From CBDDFS01 sp965227255 (GTDB lineage Bacteria; Bacteroidota; Bacteroidia; Flavobacteriales_E; Vicingaceae): a DNA stretch of 64,000 nt. The notes under the pieces were generated by a model. It did not search any database, was not told the DNA's origin, and saw only the letters and a list, made by a program, of their open reading frames with translations. This document shows, in pieces, positions 35,532-42,796 of this stretch (position 1 is the stretch's first letter; every line of letters starts with the position of its first letter). The translations under genes and the position numbers were made by a program. The stretch lies in NCBI GenBank assembly GCA_965227255.1, contig CBDDFS010000002.1, forward strand, positions 310,001 through 374,000, written 5' to 3'.

Positions 35532-36254
35532 ATGCGTGTAGCCCTGATAGCTCTGCTTTTCTTTACCAAATATACGGGGATCTTTGCCCAGGAAAGAACC
35601 GACAGTCTCATCATATTAGACTTAGACAAGGTGACTGGAAATACCATTCCTGACGCAATAGTTGAAATCGACTCGGAGAATGGCAGCACATTTGAGGGAA
35701 AAACAGATGAAAATGGTGAATTGATTTATACGGTCAACTCATGGGATGGCTTGGCTATAAGGGTTCACAAATTGGGTTATTTGGTCGCAAAGGGAATTGA
35801 GACTTTTGGTCTCGACACGCATGTTTATTTTCATGAGTATAGATTGATACCTCACTCGGGTTGTGAGGGCCTGATACCCAGCATATATTTTAAGAATAAC
35901 TCTACAGATTATGATGGTCACGACAGCCTCGTCATGTTTGTAAAACAGATATTAATTGACAATCCGGATGTCCACATTGGTATCGTTCCGTCTGTGGCTT
36001 CAAATGAGGATCCGGCATTGAGATCAATTCGCGGACAAAAAGTACGCCAGGCAATAATCGATGAAGGAGGTGACGAAACCAGAATACATGTTTATTTGGG
36101 AGATAAGGCAACTTTTTTCACTGATGAGCAAATAAAAAATGCACCAGAAGAAGAAAGGACATGGATGGAAAAAACAGCTCGCTCTGTCCAGACCAGAGCA
36201 ATGAGCCTCGAAGAAGTGAAGGATTCAAAACGCAAAAAATGGATCGATTTTTAA
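35532..36254 (+). CDS. Exported protein: regulatory-like beta domain plus OmpA-like C-terminal region (paralogue A)
   Basis: 240 residues from ATG 35532; the frame opens upstream inside prsW. A signal peptide (about 1-20, TGIFAQ) is followed by a beta-sandwich (about 25-105, DLDKVTGNTIPDAIVEID, GKTDENGELIYTV). The C-terminal region (about 130-215) resembles an OmpA/MotB fold: NPDVHIGIVPSVASNEDPALRSIRGQKVRQAI, a Gly-rich turn and ETRIHVYL. The Asp that contacts peptidoglycan in OmpA is not obvious, so binding is uncertain. It overlaps its paralogue by 16 nt. Confidence 0.65.
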   Translation: MRVALIALLFFTKYTGIFAQERTDSLIILDLDKVTGNTIPDAIVEIDSENGSTFEGKTDENGELIYTVNSWDGLAIRVHKLGYLVAKGIETFGLDTHVYFHEYRLIPHSGCEGLIPSIYFKNNSTDYDGHDSLVMFVKQILIDNPDVHIGIVPSVASNEDPALRSIRGQKVRQAIIDEGGDETRIHVYLGDKATFFTDEQIKNAPEEERTWMEKTARSVQTRAMSLEEVKDSKRKKWIDF

Positions 36255-36997
36255 GAATAAGTATTGGCGCCTTGGCGATTTTCATTCAGACCCTGACATA
36301 TGCTCAGGACAGTCTCGTATTCACATTGGAGGTGGATGTTCGGGCCAAACAGGACGGCCCCCGGCTGCCGGGTGCGGATGTCAGAGTCATAGGAACCGAC
36401 ATGAGCATGCAAACGGCTAAGACAGACAGCATGGGCCACGCTGAATTTCTTTTAAAAGCCGAGACAAGTTATTCGATCGACGTGTATGCTGAATATTTCC
36501 TGATTGCTAAAGGTCATGAAACCACCATAGGAGAAAAAGAAAGCAAAGTATACTATCACCTCTATCAACTTCAGGCTTCGGCATGTTTCATGCCAATGCC
36601 CATGTTTTTCTTCAAAGAAGGAATGAGCACGCCAACCGAAGATACCTCCATAATTGTTGGGAATTTAATGGACAAAGAAGAGAAAGAAGTATTGAAAGAT
36701 TTTCTGAGCAACTATTCCATTTACGATTTATCAGTCTTCGGTAGCGTTAGTGAAAATGAAGATCCAAAACTAAAAGATGTGAGGGCGCAACTATTTGTGG
36801 ATGCCCTATTGGAATTGGGAATTGATTCATCTAAAATTATCATTGATCATTCTGCGAAGTTTGGGACAGACAATAATAGCCTGGAAAACATCGCTTACAA
36901 TTCTTCAAGAGAGGAATATATTCCAAGAGAATACTGGGATCGCTGTTCAGGAGTGATTTTAAGACAAAAAGAAGAAGACAAGAAGAATCAGAAATAA
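36239..36997 (+). CDS. Exported protein: regulatory-like beta domain plus OmpA-like C-terminal region (paralogue B)
   Basis: 252 residues from MDRFLRI at 36239, within the end of paralogue A. It has the same plan as its neighbour: signal peptide (LTYAQ), beta domain (about 30-110, PRLPGADVRVIGTD, DSMGHAEFLL), then an OmpA-like part with FGSVSENEDPKLKDVRAQLFVDALLELG (16-20 residues of this match paralogue A in order). Sequence identity outside these blocks is low, so the duplication is old. Function unknown. Confidence 0.65.
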   Translation: MDRFLRISIGALAIFIQTLTYAQDSLVFTLEVDVRAKQDGPRLPGADVRVIGTDMSMQTAKTDSMGHAEFLLKAETSYSIDVYAEYFLIAKGHETTIGEKESKVYYHLYQLQASACFMPMPMFFFKEGMSTPTEDTSIIVGNLMDKEEKEVLKDFLSNYSIYDLSVFGSVSENEDPKLKDVRAQLFVDALLELGIDSSKIIIDHSAKFGTDNNSLENIAYNSSREEYIPREYWDRCSGVILRQKEEDKKNQK

Positions 36998-37072
36998 TCC
37001 ATAGGCTAAAATTGTTAGTTTAGATCAGCATTATGATTAATCACTAAAGTTACATTTCTAAACGCGCCCACC

Positions 37073-37672
37073 TTGTATAAATATTTTCTCCAGACATATC
37101 AGGACAAGACAGAAGAAGAGCTGATGGGCATTGTTGCGTCCAGAAAAGTACAGCACAAAGACGCCGTTAAAGCGGCAAGTCAACTTCTTCATACAGAGTT
37201 TGGCCATGATGAAACCATCAGCAGAAACAAAAAGGTACGCTATTCATCAACAAGCAAGTTCTTCAAGACTTTTTCGTTCAGAGAGATTTACTCCTTGATA
37301 ACATCTGCGCTTCTTTTTGTAGCTATAAACATGCTTTTCATAGACCACGGCCTTGTTGACTATTTTGAACAGACCTATTCTTTTGTCATCTGCACAATGT
37401 ATTTGTCCAGCATTTTACTTTGCCATTACTGGTATAGAAAGGAACATAAAAGGCGAAATCGCTTTTGGCCGAGGGTGATTAACACCACCATACTCACGGC
37501 ACTCATCGTTATTCTTTTGACCCTGAAAAACGCTTATATCAGTGATTTTGAAAACAGCTTTTTCGACATTCATCCTGCAGCCATGCCGTTTTCATTTTTC
37601 TTTTTGGCCCTTCTCTTTGAATCGGTTATCTCGTCAGTTATTCATTTTAAAGAGATGATATGGCGAATCTGA
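37073..37672 (+). CDS. Four-TM hypothetical membrane protein
   Basis: 199 residues from a TTG (TTGTATAAA). A charged cytoplasmic N-terminus (1-70) is followed by four hydrophobic segments (about 75-95, 103-122, 136-153 and 170-192). No domain is recognised. It overlaps the DUF922 gene by 13 nt, so the two are translationally linked, and it follows the exported paralogue pair after 75 nt. Confidence 0.6.
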   Translation: MYKYFLQTYQDKTEEELMGIVASRKVQHKDAVKAASQLLHTEFGHDETISRNKKVRYSSTSKFFKTFSFREIYSLITSALLFVAINMLFIDHGLVDYFEQTYSFVICTMYLSSILLCHYWYRKEHKRRNRFWPRVINTTILTALIVILLTLKNAYISDFENSFFDIHPAAMPFSFFFLALLFESVISSVIHFKEMIWRI

Positions 37673-39057
37673 AGAGACCAAAGAATTGGGTTGCGGGGAT
37701 CTCATCTTCTATCATAATCCTGTCCACGGCAATGATTTATGGCCCTATGGATGAGGTGATTGTCAAAAAATGGGACAAGGACAGTATTTTGGTTTGGGAG
37801 GATTTTGTAGGTCCCATTCCAATTTTCACAACTTATGGCGCGGCAATTAGCAGCAAACTATATTATGAATACGATTCAACAAAGGGCAGATATCATGTGT
37901 ATGCCGGACAAAACAATCAAAGGTCTTGGGTTAAGAAAGACACACCGGAAGATTCTACCGTGATTATTCACGAGCAATACCACTTTAATATTACAGAGAT
38001 CTTTGCTCGAAGAGCAAACCAGAGAATCGACTCTTTCCCTGATATGAGTGAAGAAGAAGTGCAGGCTTTGCTCGATTCATATATTGATCCAAGGCAAGAC
38101 ATGCAGTATCTCTATGATGCGGAAACCGACCACAACTTAATTGATGATGCTCAATTTTATTGGGAGTATAAAATAGACAATGAGTTGCTCGAACTTGAAG
38201 GAAACAAAAACATTATCACAGACAGGTATAGTGGCATTTCGGCCGAATTCCCTTCAATCCCGGATATTGGAATTTATCTCGACACCTTTTTAATATACAG
38301 ATATAATGAGCTCATTAAATATGGAGTTCTGTTCAATTATATGAGCCTTTATGACTACTATCTCGACTCTTCTATAGCGCATAAAGAGATTCAAAATGTA
38401 GTAAAAGACAATCATGGAATTGATCTTGAGATTTCCAATTATAATTGGCTTCAGCATGACATGTATGAATATGAGTTCATCGATACGGCAGAAAATGTCC
38501 ACAAAATGTATCGATGGTTATACAAAGAGCCATATCAATATTACATTATGTTTTTTGTGCCTGTGGATTATATGGAGGATCCAAGATTTATGAATATGAG
38601 ATATAATTTCTTCAACAGTATTGAGATTCAACCTCAAGATGATTATTGGATTGGCGTTTATGAAAGACTGGGCAAACAAACTGTTGAAACCAGTCTGACA
38701 GATAAGGAAGCGGATGAAAGAAGGGAGCAGGGGCTTGGTGTTCGAACAGTTACATATCAAATGGAGTATTCGGATTATACGCTGGAATATCACCGACCGA
38801 TAAATCACGATAAGAAGGTTTTAATACCCTACAGGATTCATAAAAAAAATATCGACGAGATTGAAGCTTGCATTGCCATCATAAATGATAAAATGTTCGA
38901 GCAGGCCATAGATAGCACCGATCAGATATTTGCATTTGACAAAGACGCCTTTCAAAAAGGAGAAAACAGGATCAATTTTGGCTACATACTCAAAGAGGAT
39001 ACAATAAAGGAAAAGTTCACCCTGTATGGCACAGAAGTGATCTATGAGCATTACTGA
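37660..39057 (+). CDS. DUF922-family predicted zinc protease with extended C-terminus
   Basis: 465 residues. A single N-terminal membrane segment (about 11-28) precedes a DUF922-like domain (about 38-170): LVWEDFVG, AAISSKLYYEY, RSWV and HEQYHFNITE. The last contains an HExxH zinc motif (His104, Glu105, His108) with Glu113 as a possible third ligand. The remaining ~290 residues are beta/alpha and unrecognised; DUF922 proteins are usually near 200 residues, so this one has a large extension. It is probably an envelope peptidase in the PrsW cluster. Confidence 0.72.
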   Translation: MANLKRPKNWVAGISSSIIILSTAMIYGPMDEVIVKKWDKDSILVWEDFVGPIPIFTTYGAAISSKLYYEYDSTKGRYHVYAGQNNQRSWVKKDTPEDSTVIIHEQYHFNITEIFARRANQRIDSFPDMSEEEVQALLDSYIDPRQDMQYLYDAETDHNLIDDAQFYWEYKIDNELLELEGNKNIITDRYSGISAEFPSIPDIGIYLDTFLIYRYNELIKYGVLFNYMSLYDYYLDSSIAHKEIQNVVKDNHGIDLEISNYNWLQHDMYEYEFIDTAENVHKMYRWLYKEPYQYYIMFFVPVDYMEDPRFMNMRYNFFNSIEIQPQDDYWIGVYERLGKQTVETSLTDKEADERREQGLGVRTVTYQMEYSDYTLEYHRPINHDKKVLIPYRIHKKNIDEIEACIAIINDKMFEQAIDSTDQIFAFDKDAFQKGENRINFGYILKEDTIKEKFTLYGTEVIYEHY

Positions 39058-39061
39058 TAGG

Positions 39062-41095
39062 CTAACTTATCTGCTCTGCGCTTTCTCTTAGGAGGTCATT
39101 ATCGTCCGCAAGACCGGCCTCAACAAAGGCATTAATGCTGTCGTTCCTTTCCTGACCTTTATCGATCAGCACTTTCAAAACAATCATGGCCGCAATTCTG
39201 GTCCCTTTTTTCTTGGCAGCTGTGTTGAATAGAGGCTCAAGCTCTTCATAGGAAACACTTTCTCCCAGTTCGGCAATTTTTGCCTTTGCACTTTCAAGCT
39301 TATCGCCGGAAAAATTGGCCAGTTTTTTTCCAATTTTATTGATCTCACTCAGAGGATTTCGACCACCCTGGTCATTCTGATTTTTAGGAACAGATGACAC
39401 CTGGTCGTTTTGGGCAGGCTGCTGTTTAGCCCACGAATCCCGCAGTCCGACCGTCTTGTTAAAAACGAGATTTTCCGCCGTCGAATCCAGATCGAGGGTA
39501 AAATATCCAAGTCTCTGAAACTGAAATTTATCGTGCACTTTAGCCTCTTTCAGAAAAGGCTCAACGAAGGCAGTTTTGATCACTTTCAGCGAATCCGGGT
39601 TAATAAACTCTTTAAAGTCTTTATCAGCATGAGCATCAGGAGCTTCATCCAGAAAAAGCCTGTCATAAACTCTGACCTCTGCATTCACGGCATGCTTGAT
39701 TGAAACCCAATGCAGAGTTCCTTTCACCTTCCGCATGCTGGCTTCCGTGCCACTTCCCGATTTGGAATCGAGATCGCAAGAACAATGAATCTCAGAAATA
39801 TTTCCCTGGTCATCTTTGACCACAGACTCAGCTTTGATTATGTATGCATTCTTGAGCCGTACCTCTTTGCCAATGCTCAGTCTGAAAAATTTGTTTCCAG
39901 CTTCCTCTTTAAAATCTTCTCTTTCGATATATAGTTCTCTTGAGAATGGCACTTCGTGATGGCCTGAATTCGGATCTTCAGGGTTGTTTTCGGCCAAAAG
40001 CATTTCTTCTTTATCCTCTGGATAGTTCGTAAGGATCAGTTTGACGGGATCCAAAACCCCCATCACACGGGTCGCTTTTTGATTCAGGTCCTCCCGGATG
40101 CAAAACTCAAGAAGGCCTACATCGGTGACATTGTCTCTCTTTGAGATACCCGACACATCGCTGAATTTCCGGATGGAAGCAGGTGTGTAGCCTCTTCTTC
40201 TCAGTCCGGAGATGGTCGGCATTCTGGGGTCGTCCCAACCAGACACGGTTTGATTTTGAACAAGCTCAAGCAATTTCCTTTTACTCATTACAGTATAACT
40301 CAGGTTTCTTCTCGCAAATTCACGCTGTTTTGGTCGAAGCAATTTCTCATCGTAAACCTGATCCAGAAACCAGTCGTAGAGCTCTCTGTGAGGCTTGAAT
40401 TCAAGGGTACAAAGGGAATGTGAAATCTGCTCAATGTAATCCGACTCACCATGAGTCCAATCGTACATTGGGTAAATACACCAATCCGAGCCCGTTCTGT
40501 GATGATCTTTTTTAAGAATCCGATAGATAATAGGATCTCTCATCAACATGTTTGGAGATTCCATATCGATCTTTGCCCGAAGCACATAGCTGCCTTCGTC
40601 GAATTCACCGCTCTTCATTTTTTCAAAAAGCTCGAGGTTTTCATCAACCGACTGATCTCTATGTGGGCTGGCAACGCCTGGACTTGTAGGCGTTCCTTTT
40701 TGCTCGGCCATGACTTCCGACGATTGCCCATCAACGTAAGCCTTGCCATTTTTAATTAGATGGACAGCCCAATCGTATAATTGCTGAAAGTAGTTTGAAG
40801 AATAAAGTTCCTGATCCCACTGAAAGCCAAGCCAGGCAACATCGTTTTTAATGCTGTCAACAAATTCCTGTTCCTCTTTGGCCGGATTGGTGTCATCAAA
40901 GCGCAGGTTGACGGGCGCATTGTACTTTTCTCCCAATCCGAAATTCAGGCAGATGGCTGCGGCATGACCGATGTGCAAATAACCATTTGGTTCGGGCGGA
41001 AATCGAAATCGAAGTTTGTCCTTCGACATACCTGCGGCAAGATCATCTTCGACAATCTGCTCAATGAAATTCAATGATTTATTCTCTTCGGACAT
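39062..41095 (-). CDS. glnS: Glutaminyl-tRNA synthetase with a ~118-residue C-terminal extension
   Basis: 677 residues. The class I signature HIGH is in GYLHIGHAAAI (residues ~39-46), the KMSKS equivalent is VMSKRK, and the anticodon-binding beta barrels end near residue 555 (GLRDSWAKQQ). E. coli GlnRS has 554 residues. The extra tail (about 560-677) has a Gln/Asn-rich linker and an alpha-helical, Lys-rich domain. Some GlnRS proteins carry a YqeY-like C-terminal domain that aids tRNA binding, and this may be related, but I cannot confirm it. It charges tRNA-Gln with glutamine. The gene is leftward with its own promoter. Confidence 0.94.
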   Translation of the reverse strand: MSEENKSLNFIEQIVEDDLAAGMSKDKLRFRFPPEPNGYLHIGHAAAICLNFGLGEKYNAPVNLRFDDTNPAKEEQEFVDSIKNDVAWLGFQWDQELYSSNYFQQLYDWAVHLIKNGKAYVDGQSSEVMAEQKGTPTSPGVASPHRDQSVDENLELFEKMKSGEFDEGSYVLRAKIDMESPNMLMRDPIIYRILKKDHHRTGSDWCIYPMYDWTHGESDYIEQISHSLCTLEFKPHRELYDWFLDQVYDEKLLRPKQREFARRNLSYTVMSKRKLLELVQNQTVSGWDDPRMPTISGLRRRGYTPASIRKFSDVSGISKRDNVTDVGLLEFCIREDLNQKATRVMGVLDPVKLILTNYPEDKEEMLLAENNPEDPNSGHHEVPFSRELYIEREDFKEEAGNKFFRLSIGKEVRLKNAYIIKAESVVKDDQGNISEIHCSCDLDSKSGSGTEASMRKVKGTLHWVSIKHAVNAEVRVYDRLFLDEAPDAHADKDFKEFINPDSLKVIKTAFVEPFLKEAKVHDKFQFQRLGYFTLDLDSTAENLVFNKTVGLRDSWAKQQPAQNDQVSSVPKNQNDQGGRNPLSEINKIGKKLANFSGDKLESAKAKIAELGESVSYEELEPLFNTAAKKKGTRIAAMIVLKVLIDKGQERNDSINAFVEAGLADDNDLLRESAEQIS

Positions 41096-41112
41096 GGCTT
41101 AAAAATGAAAGC

Positions 41113-41139
41113 CAAAATTAGTCAAAAGGCTGAATCAAA
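41113..41139 (-). promoter_or_regulatory. Putative promoter of glnS
   Basis: On the minus strand TAATTTTG (41113-41120) matches TAnnTTTG, with TTTG (41136-41139) 15 nt upstream. The spacing is slightly short of the usual 17-23 nt. The ATG is 17 nt downstream. Confidence 0.4.
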
Positions 41140-41193
41140 AATAAACTGGAATCGCGGAAATGACATAGGCACAATTGAACTTTGTCTGCAACA

Positions 41194-41844
41194 TTATTTC
41201 ACATGATAGCTGTCCAATCTCAGTTCGTAATGATCTTTCTGGGTTGAAAAGAAATAAGTTTCCATGATCTTGCCCACGCCATCAGCATAATAAATATCCC
41301 AGTTTCTTGGATTTGGAACATCGTCGGGTAAATAGGGCTCATATAGCGTTATATACCGATTGAATTTCTTTGCCGAAAAGGTCCCTGCCGGTGTGCTAAT
41401 ATTGAAATTTCCCTCTTTCATTTGGAGTGAGGCACAATACACATTAGCATCGTGCCGATCTTTCAAACAATAATGATCAAGGCTATCGGAATAATCATTG
41501 TGAGCAAAATGAATGAGGCCTGAAGTGTCAACAAGGTAACCAGAGGAACCTCTTAGTTTATACAATATACGCGGTTTATTCACCGGGGTGGTATAATAGG
41601 TTCCTTCAAAAACGTAATAGGTATATGCCCCGATGTTTTCTGTCCGGGTGATGGTCACCGTGTCGATCCTCGATGTTTCTGTTTCGTTCCCCATTGTATC
41701 TATCAGAAAATTCTTGTATACCCAGTAATTGCCAACGCTCATGGGTGTGTAATTTGTCTTTTTATTTCTTGTTTCCTCTTCTTTGTCTTTGGTGCAGGAA
41801 ACAATACTGCTCAGAAAAAGCAAAGCAATGACTACTCTTTTCAT
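41194..41844 (-). CDS. Hypothetical lipoprotein
   Basis: 216 residues. The signal ends in SIVSC, a clear lipobox. The mature protein begins with a charged linker, then MSVGNYWVYKNF, a phrase seen at the start of many beta-rich Bacteroidota lipoproteins, and continues as predicted beta strands to a final YELRLDSYHVK. There is no catalytic motif. It is monocistronic and leftward, 98 nt after glnS starts in the opposite reading sense of transcription order. Confidence 0.6.
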   Translation of the reverse strand: MKRVVIALLFLSSIVSCTKDKEEETRNKKTNYTPMSVGNYWVYKNFLIDTMGNETETSRIDTVTITRTENIGAYTYYVFEGTYYTTPVNKPRILYKLRGSSGYLVDTSGLIHFAHNDYSDSLDHYCLKDRHDANVYCASLQMKEGNFNISTPAGTFSAKKFNRYITLYEPYLPDDVPNPRNWDIYYADGVGKIMETYFFSTQKDHYELRLDSYHVK

Positions 41845-42205
41845 AAAATGAAGTTTGTTGGTTAGTAAAAAAGTAGAGATGCTTTATGCGGTGAGTTTGG
41901 GAAAGAACGGGGAAACAGGAAGGATATTTTAATTGTGAGAAAAAACAGAGCAATAAAAGGGATAGTTCACTTTTATCACACGCGCTCAAACTGTAACCCA
42001 GGTGGCCCTGAACAGAGAGATTCTCTGGCACTAAATAACCACAGGGCACTTCCAAATTCCAAACCTGCTCGCTGGTGTGCCAAGCCAATGCGCTGGCAGG
42101 CGGGTTCACTATTCCGAATTACCCTTCAAAAGCGACTTAACATGTCAACGCGGATTGCCTTCGCCTTGCTTCGCAAGCCTCGGCCATCCGGTATTGGTGG
42201 CCCTG
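41845..42205. other. Non-coding region of unlike composition between lipoprotein gene and terminator pair
   Basis: About 360 bp without a convincing gene. From about 41980 to 42205 it looks more GC-rich than its surroundings and contains short palindromes, for example CTTGC-TTC-GCAAG at about 42165-42177. Short ORFs on both strands lack family resemblance and are treated as chance. It could be a remnant of an inserted element or a structured RNA; neither is supported further. Confidence 0.5.
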
Positions 42206-42212
42206 CTCAAAG

Positions 42213-42255
42213 AAATCCCTAGCGCCTTTGGCGCTTTCGGGGATTTTTTATTTTC
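42213..42255 (+). terminator. Rightward-facing terminator-like hairpin
   Basis: AAATCCC / GGGATTT stem topped by the perfect hairpin AGCGCC-TTT-GGCGCT and followed by a T run. No rightward gene precedes it, so its substrate transcript is unknown. Confidence 0.6.
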
Positions 42256-42290
42256 ATTCTCGCTCGTGCAAACACGGCTCGCCTGAAAAC

Positions 42291-42323
42291 AAAAAATCCC
42301 CGCCTTCTCCGAAGGGGGGATTT
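42291..42323 (-). terminator. Rho-independent terminator of tRNA-Cys
   Basis: On the minus strand an 8-bp stem AAATCCCC / GGGGATTT encloses a second stem CCTTC-GGA-GAAGG with a single bulged C, then TTTG. It starts 5 nt beyond the tRNA. Confidence 0.85.
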
Positions 42324-42328
42324 CTTTG

Positions 42329-42399
42329 AGGTCGCGGGCGGATTCGAACCGCCGTACAAGGTTTTGCAGACCTCTGCCTAGCCACTCGGCCACGCGACC
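42329..42399 (-). tRNA. tRNA-Cys (anticodon GCA)
   Basis: A 71-nt cloverleaf on the minus strand: acceptor GGTCGCG pairs with CGCGACC, and the discriminator is T, the identity base for tRNA-Cys. The anticodon loop CTGCAAA gives anticodon GCA. The T arm GGCGGTTCGAATCCGCC is intact. CCA is not encoded. Confidence 0.95.
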
Positions 42400-42439
42400 A
42401 TTTGCGCTGCGAAATTAAGCAATACTTTCGTTTCCGCGC

Positions 42440-42796
42440 TTATTTTTTGTGTTCCAACTCAACACCCACACTTTTCATAATACCGGGAATTGGGGGGTGT
42501 AACTTGGAGATTCTCATTTTCATTGATTCAATCTCAGGAAATTCGGATGAAATAGCATCGAGAATTTTTCGACCAAGATGTTCCAAAAGCTTTGATTGCT
42601 GGCCCATCTGACTTTGCACGATCATAAAGATCTTCTCATAATTGACCGTATCCTTAAGCCTGTCGCTGTGTTCGGCATCTGAAGTATTCAGATCGATCCA
42701 CAAATCGATTCTGTACTTGCCACCAATTTTTCTTTCCTCCTTCGAGTAGCCATGGAATGAGTAAACCTCAATTCCTTCAAGAATTATTCTGCCCAT
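42440..42796 (-). CDS. folB: Dihydroneopterin aldolase
   Basis: 118 residues, normal for FolB. Conserved segments include the N-terminal ILEGIEVYSFHGYSKEER, the active-site Glu-Lys region (LEHLGRKI with Lys, and KLHPPIPG near the C-terminus), and the VNYEKI motif. It converts dihydroneopterin to hydroxymethyldihydropterin plus glycolaldehyde in folate synthesis. Its start overlaps the end of gltX by 13 nt, so it is translated from the gltX message. Confidence 0.93.
   Translation of the reverse strand: MGRIILEGIEVYSFHGYSKEERKIGGKYRIDLWIDLNTSDAEHSDRLKDTVNYEKIFMIVQSQMGQQSKLLEHLGRKILDAISSEFPEIESMKMRISKLHPPIPGIMKSVGVELEHKK

Larger units (their letters stand above)
42206..42330. repeat. Mirrored terminator pair forming a 125-bp imperfect palindrome
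   Basis: Outer arms CTCAAAGAAATCCC (42206-42219) and GGGATTTCTTTGAG (42317-42330) are perfect reverse complements. Inner arms 42239-42255 and 42285-42301 are complementary at 16 of 17 bases. Each half is itself a terminator hairpin with a different tip. The last two bases of the right arm overlap the tRNA-Cys 3' end. Confidence 0.9.

Noticed and set aside
41762..42222. Short ORFs of 95-115 codons on both strands upstream of the 41194-41844 lipoprotein gene
   Set aside because: No signal, motif, ribosome-binding site or family resemblance on either strand; kept only as an odd non-coding region.
42145..42393. 82-codon leftward ORF across tRNA-Cys and the terminators
   Set aside because: It translates the tRNA gene and hairpins; such ORFs are common artefacts at tRNA genes.
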